A stretch of 10,667 nt of DNA. Origin: Acidobacteriota bacterium. GTDB taxonomy: Bacteria > Actinomycetota > Actinomycetes > Actinomycetales > Micrococcaceae. Every line of letters begins with the position of its first letter. Position 1 is the first letter of the stretch. Of the stretch, positions 1 through 6,236 are shown piece after piece. Both the position numbers and the translations under genes were made by a program. The stretch covers positions 1 to 10,667 of the forward strand of contig JABBNV010000075.1 of the NCBI GenBank assembly GCA_019352125.1, in the 5' to 3' direction. Under the pieces are notes generated by a model. The model saw nothing but the letters and a program-made list of their open reading frames with translations. It was not told the DNA's origin and ran no database searches.

Positions 1-8
1 TAGAAAAA

Positions 9-212
9 ATGGCAACAGGTACCGTTAAGTGGTTCAACTCCGAAAAGGGCTTCGGCTTCATCTCCCCCGATGACCAGTCCCAAGACGTATTCGCACACTA
101 TTCTGCGATCAACTCCTCCGGCTACCGTTCCCTCGAAGAGAACCAGAAGGTTTCCTTCGATGTTGAGCAGGGCCCCAAGGGACCGCAGGCTGTAAACATC
201 CAGGCTATCTAA
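9..212 (+). CDS. cspA: Cold-shock protein, CspA family
   Basis: A 67-residue single-domain cold-shock protein of normal full length. It folds as a small OB-type beta barrel that binds single-stranded RNA or DNA and acts as an RNA chaperone in the cytoplasm. The N-terminus GTVKWFN, RNP1 motif KGFGFI (residues 13-18) and RNP2-like DVFAHYSAI (26-34) are all present, with the usual aromatic residues on the binding face (Trp8, Phe9, Phe15, Phe17, Phe28, Tyr31). The ATG at 9 is the family start. Only eight bases precede it, so its promoter, ribosome binding site and any cold-responsive 5' leader lie outside the window. It is followed 15 bp later by a strong hairpin and is probably monocistronic. 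Which csp paralogue this is cannot be told from the sequence alone. Confidence 0.97.
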   Translation: MATGTVKWFNSEKGFGFISPDDQSQDVFAHYSAINSSGYRSLEENQKVSFDVEQGPKGPQAVNIQAI

Positions 213-227
213 TTTCTTAGATACCTA

Positions 228-263
228 AACTGTAGGGCCGGAGATTTCTCCGGCCCTACAGTT
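228..263. terminator. Perfect 16-bp hairpin after the cold-shock gene
   Basis: Arms 228-243 and 248-263 are exact reverse complements (AACTGTAGGGCCGGAG and its complement) around a four-base ATTT loop. The stem begins 15 bases after the csp stop codon. The tail ATTTAA holds only a short run of T, so it is a non-classical intrinsic terminator, a form often seen in high-GC Actinomycetota. Being symmetrical, it could also stop transcription arriving on the minus strand from the glycosyltransferase/ugd remnant side. Confidence 0.85.
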
Positions 264-308
264 ATTTAACCAGCCAGCCGGCTTGTCCTGTAAACCCATA
301 AGTCGGAA

Positions 309-368
309 ACCCCCGCAAACGGACCAAACACCGCGCCGTGCCCGGGGGTTTGGTCCGTTTGCAGGGGT
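309..368. repeat. Long imperfect inverted repeat (21-nt arms, 18-nt loop)
   Basis: Arm 309-329 and arm 348-368 are complementary at 20 of 21 positions; the only mismatch is C314 against A363. The core of the arm is GCAAACGGACCAAAC. The loop (330-347) is GC-rich. The element sits between the end of the ugd remnant (about 412) and the csp terminator. On the minus strand it could form a terminator-like hairpin, but no T run follows. Its length and its place beside a truncated gene also fit a dispersed palindromic intergenic element or the terminus of a small mobile element. The rest of 264-411 holds no gene that I can support. Confidence 0.75.
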
Positions 369-411
369 CTGCCGTGCTCCGCGACGCTTAGGGGCGAGCC
401 GGAGCGCTGAC

Positions 412-831
412 CCAGGTTGATCGAGTCCACTAAGCCCATCCAGTTGTTCACGGCGGTGACGCCAAGATCTGGGGCCTGAGCGAGGAAGCTGCGAATATCC
501 TTGGTAGGCAGCCGCCGCCAAACCCGAGTCTCGCGGCCAGCACGTAGCTGAGATCCGCCAGCTCCGAGGTCTTGGCCTGAGGGGTACCAACGCACAGGAA
601 ATGAACGTCTGCACTGGCAGTATCGGCAAAGTCGGTCGAGAAACCGAGGGTGCCGTTGGCGCGTCCGGAGTGCAGCAGCTCCTCGAGCCCGGGTTCAAAA
701 ATGGCGCCCCCTGACGAGCGGTCCACCTTGCCCGCATCTGTATCGATTCCCACTAACTGGTGCCCCATGGAAGCGAGCGTTGCAGCATGGACGGCACCGA
801 GGTATCCGCAACCGATTACGGAGATTTTCAT
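412..831 (-). pseudogene. ugd: Degenerate UDP-glucose 6-dehydrogenase (ugd remnant)
   Basis: The intact enzyme oxidises UDP-glucose to UDP-glucuronate using two NAD+ and is about 430-450 residues long. Here the ATG at 831 follows AAGGAC at a 3-base spacing and opens the typical N-terminus MKISVIGCGYLGAVHA (GxGxxG NAD-binding loop), then FEPGLEELL, FSTDFAD, VHFLCVGTPQ and ADLSYV, to about residue 98. It then jumps to LGFGGGCLP, which in intact enzymes carries the catalytic Cys near residue 260, so roughly 155 codons are missing (junction near 528-534). A one-base loss at about 503-504, in the Pro codon after Cys-Leu, shifts the frame; the next frame continues KDIRSFLAQAPDLGV and VDSIN. Homology stops near 412 and the C-terminal UDP-binding domain is absent. 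It lies 44 bp downstream of the glycosyltransferase, in the same direction. It is almost certainly non-functional. Confidence 0.88.
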
Positions 832-875
832 GTTGTCCTTGTCAATAGCGGTGAGTAGGGGATAGAAAGAGCGCC

Positions 876-2039
876 TTAGAGGGAACTCTTGAGTCTGGCT
901 GCTTTGGCGGGCACCGCATACCCCTGCGTTACCGACTCGAAGTGACTCATCAGCGCAGTGCATATCGACTCCCATGACCTGCCCTGAACGCTGTGATGTG
1001 CGGCCGATGCGAAAGCCTCACGTTTCGCATCGTCCCCGATGAGGTCCTGAACATACCCTCGAAATTCGCCGAGGTTTCCAGGGGTGTAGAGCCAACCCGT
1101 GCGCGAGTTGTCCACCAGATCCAGTGGGCCGCCTCGTCCTGTGGCCACTACGGGAACACCGGAGGCCATGGCTTCCTGAATCGTCTGGCAAAAAGTCTCA
1201 AACTCGCCCGGGTGAACAAAGAGATCAAAACTAGCCATGGCCTGGGCGAGTGCGTCCCCGGATTGGAACCCCAGGAACGTGGCGGTGGGCAGGGCGGCTT
1301 CCAGTACTGCACGCTGGGGCCCGTCACCCACTATGACCAATTTGGTGTTGGGGAGGTCCGCCAGGACGGCCAGATCTTCCACCTGCTTTTCGGCAGCAAG
1401 CCGGCCCACGTACCCAATGATCTTTTCCCCACCAGGGGCCCATTCGTCCCGCAGTGATTGGCGGCGCTGGCTGGGGGTGAACCGCTGGGCGTCTACGCCC
1501 CGGCCCCAGAGGTGCACGCGCGGAATCCCATGACCCCGTAGTTGGTTGACGGCAAAACTGCTCGGCGCCAGGGTGCGAGTGGCGGCGAGGTGGATGTTCT
1601 CCACTCGGGACCAGGCCCAATTCTCCAGAAAGGGGACGCCGTAGCGGGCCGCGTAGGAGGGGACCTCCGTTTGGTAGATAGCCACGGTGGGAATGCCCAA
1701 GGACTTGGCAGCCCGGACCGCGCGCCACCCGAGTTCAAAGGGCGAGGCGAGATGGACGACGTCGGGCGCGAATTCAGCGAGAATCCTCCGAACGCGGGGC
1801 ACACCACCCACGGCCACACGAAGATTCGCGTAACCCGCCAGGGGCACGGCGGGGAGTCGATAAACCCGTGCCCCATGAACCACGTCGGGCGCGTCTGGGT
1901 CAGCACTAGAGGGGGCAATGACAATGGCCTCGTGCCCCTGCTCTTCCAGGTGGGACAAGACCTTGAGTAGTGAATGGGTGACCCCATTCATCAGCGGCAA
2001 GAACGATTCGGCAACCAGTGCAATCCTCACGCTTCTCAC
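876..2039 (-). CDS. GT4-family glycosyltransferase, MgtA/PimB-like (probable GDP-mannose-dependent)
   Basis: A 387-residue GT-B retaining glycosyltransferase. The N-terminal acceptor domain starts RIALVAESFLPLMNGV with the glycine-containing loop of the family. The donor domain carries GYVGRLAAEKQ (209-219), the nucleotide-binding VIVGDGP (235-241) and the EX7E motif Glu281-Glu289 within HPGEFETFCQTIQEA. This layout is that of PimB-like and MgtA-like mannosyltransferases, which add mannose to phosphatidylinositol mannoside or glucuronosyl-diacylglycerol at the inner face of the membrane. No signal peptide or membrane span is seen. The start is GTG at 2039; a second GTG at 2030 would give MRIALVAES, closer to the usual family N-terminus, and neither has a clear Shine-Dalgarno. 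The ugd remnant lies 44 bp downstream. The GT4 family call is firm; donor and acceptor are inferred. Confidence 0.9.
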   Translation of the reverse strand: MRSVRIALVAESFLPLMNGVTHSLLKVLSHLEEQGHEAIVIAPSSADPDAPDVVHGARVYRLPAVPLAGYANLRVAVGGVPRVRRILAEFAPDVVHLASPFELGWRAVRAAKSLGIPTVAIYQTEVPSYAARYGVPFLENWAWSRVENIHLAATRTLAPSSFAVNQLRGHGIPRVHLWGRGVDAQRFTPSQRRQSLRDEWAPGGEKIIGYVGRLAAEKQVEDLAVLADLPNTKLVIVGDGPQRAVLEAALPTATFLGFQSGDALAQAMASFDLFVHPGEFETFCQTIQEAMASGVPVVATGRGGPLDLVDNSRTGWLYTPGNLGEFRGYVQDLIGDDAKREAFASAAHHSVQGRSWESICTALMSHFESVTQGYAVPAKAARLKSSL

Positions 2040-2115
2040 GTTCCGCGCACTCTTTGGACAGCGGGGGATCGGGTGGTTGATGTCTCATGAAGTGCGGGTT
2101 AACTTCTTCTCTCGG

Positions 2116-2121
2116 TAGGCT
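2116..2121 (+). promoter_or_regulatory. Candidate -10 box (TAGGCT) for a leaderless lipoprotein mRNA
   Basis: TAGGCT fits the actinobacterial TANNNT -10 pattern and ends seven bases before the ATG at 2128, where a transcript would start at or next to the start codon. No purine-rich Shine-Dalgarno precedes the ATG and no good -35 box is visible. The same geometry recurs before purN and nagZ. Confidence 0.35.
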
Positions 2122-2127
2122 GATGCC

Positions 2128-2793
2128 ATGACTTTTTCCCGAAGGGTTACCCCTGCTGTTCTTGCTGTTGGACTGGGCTCTACCCTACTGCTCGCCGGTT
2201 GTGGCTCGAGTAGCGCAGCATCCGCCGCATCGTCGTCGACCGCCAGTAGCTCGGTGGCAAACAGCGCCAGCGACTCGGGGCCATCCGCGACGTCCGGCCC
2301 CGTGGCTCCCACTGCGGGTGGCCCATGGCTTCTTGATCCAACCGGCGCACAGAACCGGATCAAGACTGCCGGTCTATCGGTGCTCACTGCGGAGGGAACG
2401 GAGGATCACTACCATGCTCACTTGGACGTCTTTCAGGACGGAACCGCGGTAAGCGTTCCGGCAGGAATCGGCTTCACCGTGGATTCATCCGGGCAGGCCA
2501 CCGGCATCTCAGCCCTGCATACCCATGACACCTCTGGCGTGCTGCACGTTGAAGCGCCCGTTAAGGGAGATACGTTCACCCTGGGGCAGGCTCTGACGGA
2601 GTGGGGCGTCACGGATGGGCCCACCAGCAACACCATCGCTGGGCAAACTGGTTGGCACGTAGCAGTCGATGGAAAGGACGCTGGAACGAATCCAGCCGCC
2701 GTCGTGCTGGCTGCGCATCAAGAGATTGCCCTGTACCACGGCACCGCTCCTGCCAACTTGCCAACAACCTTTAGCTTTCCGGCTGGCGAATAG
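2128..2793 (+). CDS. Histidine-rich secreted lipoprotein of unknown function
   Basis: A 221-residue predicted lipoprotein. A short basic N-terminus (RR at 5-6) and a hydrophobic stretch (9-23) lead to the lipobox LAGC with the lipidated Cys25. Residues 26-65 are a Ser/Ala/Thr-rich low-complexity tether. The folded part (about 66-221) carries clustered histidines: DHYHAHLDVF (His94, 96, 98), LHTHD (131, 133) and VLHVEAP (140), with PAGIGF, TLGQALTEWGV and a final FPAG. I recognise this pattern (HxHAHL, PAGIGI, LHTHDxSGVxHxE, TLGQ) from uncharacterised exported proteins of bacteria, but cannot name a function. The histidine spacing suggests a metal site outside the membrane, which is inference. 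It lies 36 bp upstream of perM in the same direction and may be cotranscribed with it. Confidence 0.88.
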   Translation: MTFSRRVTPAVLAVGLGSTLLLAGCGSSSAASAASSSTASSSVANSASDSGPSATSGPVAPTAGGPWLLDPTGAQNRIKTAGLSVLTAEGTEDHYHAHLDVFQDGTAVSVPAGIGFTVDSSGQATGISALHTHDTSGVLHVEAPVKGDTFTLGQALTEWGVTDGPTSNTIAGQTGWHVAVDGKDAGTNPAAVVLAAHQEIALYHGTAPANLPTTFSFPAGE

Positions 2794-2829
2794 CTGACTT
2801 GGTTGCCGTCCGTGGCACCATAGAACACG

Positions 2830-4155
2830 ATGAAACTGCGAGACGATCAGAGTGGAAAACGTGGCATCCCTATGCCGTTATGGCTCCAAGGCATGCTGGA
2901 GTCGGCTCAGGCTGCCATTATTTCTGCGGTGTTGGTGCTTGTTCCGCTGAGCGTAGTGGGCGCCACCGGCGGTTTCCGCGATGGCGCTGTTGATCAGCTG
3001 GCACGTATGGCGGGTGACGCGTGGATGGTGATTCACGGCGTCCCGTTGCAGCTCACCTTCAGTGACGGTCAGAGCTCCGCTAGCGTTGCGCACGGCACCC
3101 TCTGGCTGGTGCCACTGGCCCTCACATTCATCCCTTTTCTGTTGTCCTGGCGCGCTGGCCGTAGGCTGGCCCGGGCTTCCTATACGAATCAGCTGTGGCA
3201 GGCGCTGCTTGGCTTTGGCATCGTGTACGCGGGGATGGGATTGGCGACGGCTTTTATCTGCAGCACCCCGGACGTCAACGCCCCCTTGTTGCTGGGAACT
3301 CTGGTGCCATTGATCCCGGTGGGGATTGGCTTGTTGGTAGGTGCTCGCCGGGAAACCGGTGGCTGGGGCAGGTTGATTGGCGTCAACGTTGCGGACTGGA
3401 TTGCCCGCACCAGCCAGCATTCCCGTTGGGCCGGCTCCTACCTGTACTCCGCCATCCGCGCTGGTTTTGTTGCTCTGATGACGGCGCTGGCCATGGCTGC
3501 TGCGTTGCTGGTGGTCAACATACTGTGGCACTGGGCGGATATTGTGGCGGTTTACGAGGGTCTCAAACCTGGTGCCGCCGGTGGCTCAGTGCTGACGCTT
3601 GCACAGTTGGGCTATTTGCCCAACCTGGCCGTGTGGGCTCTCGCGTGGGCTTCAGGTGCTGGCTTCTCGCTAGGCACCGGAACCTCCGTTTCTCCGCTGG
3701 GTACCGTGGTCACCCCGGTACCCGCCATCCCACTAATGGGCGCGTTGCCGGTGGGCCAGCTGACCTGGGGGGTCGTGGCCATGGTGATTCCGGTTCTGGC
3801 GGGCGCGCTGGCAGGCTGGTGGTTTGTTCGCGAAGGTGAAAATCACTTTGACGAGTGGCTGGCGATTCGTTTCCGCGCTCGCTGGTTGACGGCCACTGCC
3901 TCCACGGTGGTGCTCGGCGCGCTGATTGGTGCGGTGGCCGGGCTGCTTGCTGGAGTGCTGGCGCTGCTCTCCCACGGCTCTGCCGGCATTGGCCGCCTCA
4001 CGGATCTGGGGCCCAATTTTCTTACCACGGCTGGCTGGATAGCGGTGGAGGTTGCCCTGGGCGCCATCATTGGCTCGGCCGTTGGTCCGTGGCTGGAGCG
4101 CAGTAAAGACGCGGATTACCAGCACGACGACGACAGCCTCGCCGAGACGCTGTAG
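2830..4155 (+). CDS. perM: PerM-like cell-division/persistence membrane protein (DUF6350)
   Basis: A 441-residue polytopic membrane protein with about nine hydrophobic segments (roughly 24-45, 90-106, 124-144, 152-171, 208-232, 258-276, 311-332, 352-380, 398-420) and an acidic C-terminal tail. The conserved block LAQLGYLPNLAVWALAW followed by GAGFSLGTGTSVSPLGT and PAIPLMGALP (about 257-307) is the hallmark of DUF6350. The M. tuberculosis member Rv0955 (PerM) supports cell division and persistence and lies directly upstream of purN and purH, as here with purN. The ATG at 2830 has only a weak ribosome binding site; Met15 (2872), which starts MPLWLQGMLES, is an alternative. The name rests on family and synteny; the role in this organism is inferred. 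Confidence 0.88.
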   Translation: MKLRDDQSGKRGIPMPLWLQGMLESAQAAIISAVLVLVPLSVVGATGGFRDGAVDQLARMAGDAWMVIHGVPLQLTFSDGQSSASVAHGTLWLVPLALTFIPFLLSWRAGRRLARASYTNQLWQALLGFGIVYAGMGLATAFICSTPDVNAPLLLGTLVPLIPVGIGLLVGARRETGGWGRLIGVNVADWIARTSQHSRWAGSYLYSAIRAGFVALMTALAMAAALLVVNILWHWADIVAVYEGLKPGAAGGSVLTLAQLGYLPNLAVWALAWASGAGFSLGTGTSVSPLGTVVTPVPAIPLMGALPVGQLTWGVVAMVIPVLAGALAGWWFVREGENHFDEWLAIRFRARWLTATASTVVLGALIGAVAGLLAGVLALLSHGSAGIGRLTDLGPNFLTTAGWIAVEVALGAIIGSAVGPWLERSKDADYQHDDDSLAETL

Positions 4156-4162
4156 GTTTGGG

Positions 4163-4191
4163 TTCGCCTTGGCGGCGATCGCCGAGGCGAA
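4163..4191. repeat. GC-rich inverted repeat downstream of perM
   Basis: TTCGCCT (4163-4169) pairs with AGGCGAA (4185-4191), enclosing the self-complementary CGGCGATCGCCG (4173-4184), with three unpaired bases TGG at 4170-4172. It begins seven bases after the perM stop. It could end or attenuate the perM transcript before purN, but no T run follows, so the terminator role is uncertain. Confidence 0.55.
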
Positions 4192-4196
4192 TCGTC

Positions 4197-4232
4197 ACGC
4201 CTGGCAGGCGTAAAGGCGACGCCTGGCAGGCG
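4197..4232 (+). promoter_or_regulatory. Tandem palindromic repeats in the purN promoter (candidate operators)
   Basis: ACGCCTGGCAGGCG occurs at 4197-4210 and again, identically, at 4219-4232, a period of 22 bp or about two helical turns. Within each copy, CGCCTG-G-CAGGCG is a perfect 6+1+6 palindrome. The second copy fills the space between the expected -35 position (about 4211-4216) and the -10 box TAAACT (4234-4239); the first lies just upstream of the -35 position. That is where a dimeric repressor would bind. The alternative is a duplicated REP-like intergenic sequence without regulatory role. Confidence 0.5.
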
Positions 4233-4233
4233 A

Positions 4234-4239
4234 TAAACT
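4234..4239 (+). promoter_or_regulatory. Candidate -10 box (TAAACT) of purN, leaderless
   Basis: TAAACT matches TANNNT and ends seven bases before the purN ATG at 4246, so transcription would begin at or next to the start codon. There is no convincing Shine-Dalgarno before that ATG (only TGGGCC). The -35 region (TAAAGG) is poor. Confidence 0.5.
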
Positions 4240-4245
4240 GGGCCG

Positions 4246-4827
4246 ATGCGCATAGTGGTTCTTGTCTCCGGCACCGGCTCCAATCTGCAAGCCGTGATTG
4301 ATGCGGTTGCGGCTGGCACCTTGGGTGTGAACATCGTGGCTGTTGGAGCGGACAGGCCCAACACCGGTGGAGTAGAACGTGCAGCCGCAGCGGGCATCGA
4401 GACCTTCGTGGTCAATTTCAAAGACTTCGCGAACCGTGGTGACTGGGATGCGGCGCTGCTGGCCGCCGTCGAGCGCTACGAGCCGGATTATGTGGTGTCG
4501 TCAGGCTTCATGCGGATTGTGGCGCCCAGTTTTATAAACGCTTTCCCGCGACGGTATGTGAATACCCACCCCGCGCTGCTGCCGTCCTTCCCGGGGGCTC
4601 ATGGCGTGCGGGATGCGCTGGCGTACGGTGTCAAGTTCACCGGCTGTACGGTGCATTTTGCCGATGCCGGGGTGGACACGGGGCCCATCATTACGCAGCG
4701 TGCCGTAGAGGTGCTGCCGGAGGATACGGAAGAGACCCTGCACGAGCGCATCAAGGTTCAGGAGCGGCTGGCCCTGATTGATGTGCTGGACCAGCTCGCA
4801 GCAACCGTGGCGGATTCTCCCGCCTAG
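4246..4827 (+). CDS. purN: Phosphoribosylglycinamide formyltransferase (GAR transformylase)
   Basis: A 193-residue enzyme of usual length that transfers a formyl group from 10-formyl-tetrahydrofolate to GAR, the third step of de novo purine synthesis, in the cytoplasm. Diagnostic features are the phosphate-binding SGTGSNLQA (8-16), SSGFMRIVAP (85-94), and the catalytic trio Asn106 and His108 in NTHPALLPSFPG, and Asp144 in DAGVDTGPII. It follows perM with a 90-bp gap containing its own candidate promoter. In related genomes purH comes next; here purH is 5.3 kb away, and purN instead meets the MFS gene tail to tail, sharing the four bases CTAG. No terminator fits before that gene, so purN transcripts probably extend antisense into it. 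Confidence 0.97.
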   Translation: MRIVVLVSGTGSNLQAVIDAVAAGTLGVNIVAVGADRPNTGGVERAAAAGIETFVVNFKDFANRGDWDAALLAAVERYEPDYVVSSGFMRIVAPSFINAFPRRYVNTHPALLPSFPGAHGVRDALAYGVKFTGCTVHFADAGVDTGPIITQRAVEVLPEDTEETLHERIKVQERLALIDVLDQLAATVADSPA

Positions 4828-6176
4828 GCCAGCTTCCTACCGCGCGTTTCCGGGGCAACGAACACCATCCACAGCACAGCGAGGACCACGAGTCCGCCGG
4901 TGAGGGCAAAGGTCATGGGCAGGCCCAAATACGGCCACAGCAGGGAGCCGAAGACTAACGGCACCAGGCCAGCACCCAGGCGCGAAATGGTGGATGCCCA
5001 GCCAAAACCAGTGCCGCGCAGTTCCGTGGGGTACAGCTCGGACACGTAGGTGTAGAGCACGGGAATGGCCACCTGAACCACAAACCCAAATATCAGCAAC
5101 CACGTCTCGGCGACGGCAGGGATGCCCAGTACCAGGGCAAAGATCACCAAGGACAGTGCGGACAGTGGGCCGGCGATGGCCAGAATCCACTTCCGGCCCA
5201 CCCGCTCCACCAACAGAGCTGCCACCACCACGCCCAATAGGCCAATGGCCGTCATCCCTGCAGTGGCCATGAAGGCCTTGGCTTCGGGGAAGCCCGTCTT
5301 GACCAAGATGGACGGCATCCACGTCAGGGCGCCGTAGTACACCAGCAAGATGGTGAGGAACAGGCTCCACGCAGCCAACGTAATCTTCCAGTTGAACCGC
5401 CACAGGGCCGCCAGCTGTTCGTTGACCCTTCCCAAGGACAGCTTGGCAGCACCGGCAGCTTCCGGCAACCGCCACATTTCGACGGTTGCACCAGTGCGCT
5501 TGATCAGCGATTCAATCACCGCAGAGGCCTCGGCGCGACGCCCGTGCGCTACCAGGTACAGCGGAGATTCATCCACAGAACGGCGCACCCACACCACTAA
5601 CAGTGCGGGAAGTACCATCACCAACATGAGAGCGCGCCAGTTGTGTGTTTGGGAGATCAGCAGCGCCGAGATGACCCCACAGAGTGAGGCTCCTATGGGC
5701 CACCACGCGTCCATGGCGGTCAGAACTCGTCCGCGATACTTACTGGGCGTGAACTCGCCAACCAGCGCGTAGTCCACGGGGATGCAGCCACCCAGCCCAA
5801 AACCGGCGATGAATCGCAGCACGCAGAACCAGTAGATGTCCGGCGAAAAGGCGCCCGCCACCGTGAAGATGGAAAAAACCAGCAACGTGTAGCTGAATGC
5901 CTTCTTGCGCCCGATGATGTCTGCAATGGAACCCCATGCGAAGGCGCCCACGGCCATGCCGATCAGATTGGACGTGCCCACCCAGGCAGCGCCGCCCGCC
6001 GTCAAACCCCATTCCTTGGAGAGCAGCGGGATCAAGAACCCATTGAGCGTCACGTCCCAGGCATCAAACATGAAGCCAAGGCCACCGATCAGAAAAATAG
6101 TGCCCTGTACGCGCCAACGCCAAGGAAGTGACTGCACCACCTGATCGCCGGTGGGGACGGTGCTATAGGTGTTCAT
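4824..6176 (-). CDS. MFS transporter, sugar/acid:proton symporter type; candidate muropeptide-sugar importer
   Basis: A 450-residue major facilitator with twelve predicted membrane spans and a central loop at about 199-262. Motifs are two acidic residues in span 1 (FDAWD, Asp38 and Asp41), motif A GSIADIIGRKK (82-92), RFIAGFGLGGCIPVDYALVG (121-140), ESPLYL (204-209), the second-half motif VERVGRK (323-329), SELYPTELRGTGFG (379-392) and a PETRG end (442-446). This resembles the sugar porter / aromatic acid:H+ symporter group, not AmpG. The ATG at 6176 is preceded by GAAGG at a 5-base spacing. As last gene of the nagZ-murQ-amidase operon it is a natural candidate for importing MurNAc, GlcNAc-MurNAc or muropeptides; the substrate is inferred from context alone. 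Its stop overlaps that of purN. Confidence 0.9.
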   Translation of the reverse strand: MNTYSTVPTGDQVVQSLPWRWRVQGTIFLIGGLGFMFDAWDVTLNGFLIPLLSKEWGLTAGGAAWVGTSNLIGMAVGAFAWGSIADIIGRKKAFSYTLLVFSIFTVAGAFSPDIYWFCVLRFIAGFGLGGCIPVDYALVGEFTPSKYRGRVLTAMDAWWPIGASLCGVISALLISQTHNWRALMLVMVLPALLVVWVRRSVDESPLYLVAHGRRAEASAVIESLIKRTGATVEMWRLPEAAGAAKLSLGRVNEQLAALWRFNWKITLAAWSLFLTILLVYYGALTWMPSILVKTGFPEAKAFMATAGMTAIGLLGVVVAALLVERVGRKWILAIAGPLSALSLVIFALVLGIPAVAETWLLIFGFVVQVAIPVLYTYVSELYPTELRGTGFGWASTISRLGAGLVPLVFGSLLWPYLGLPMTFALTGGLVVLAVLWMVFVAPETRGRKLA

Positions 6177-6210
6177 TTGAGCCTTCGAAGGAGCGATATT
6201 TAGCTCTACA

Positions 6211-6236
6211 TTAGTAGGTCTGCGGAGGCCTAATAA
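6211..6236. repeat. Small inverted repeat across the stop codon of the AmiE-like gene
   Basis: TTAGTAGGTC (6211-6220) pairs with GGCCTAATAA (6227-6236) at nine of ten positions, one of them a G-U wobble, with a six-base loop. On the minus strand it includes the TAG stop (6232-6230) of the serine hydrolase and precedes the transporter gene. It may modulate read-through or mRNA stability within the operon; no T run follows. Confidence 0.35.

Noticed and set aside
225..737. 170-codon minus-strand open frame across the ugd remnant.
   Set aside because: Arg/Pro/Ser-rich composition typical of a wrong frame in GC-rich DNA; the Ugd homology is in the other frames.
832..975. In-frame 48-codon N-terminal extension of the ugd remnant.
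   Set aside because: It overlaps the end of the glycosyltransferase gene, while MKISVIGCGYLG at 831 is the usual Ugd start and has its own ribosome binding site.
3195..3839. 214-codon plus-strand frame inside perM.
   Set aside because: Gly/Arg/Cys-rich out-of-frame shadow of a clearly coding membrane protein.
4197..4232. Short direct repeats as a CRISPR array.
   Set aside because: Only two 14-nt units with an 8-nt gap; repeats and spacers are far too short and no cas gene is near.
4824..6176. MFS transporter as an AmpG muropeptide permease.
   Set aside because: The motifs (FDAWD in span 1, ESPLYL, SELYPTELRGTGFG, PETRG end) are those of the sugar/acid symporter group, so only function by context, not AmpG homology, can be proposed.
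6182..6191. Palindrome CCTTCGAAGG overlapping the transporter ribosome binding site.
   Set aside because: Ten bases, with no second copy or loop; it is likely a chance consequence of the GAAGG Shine-Dalgarno sequence.
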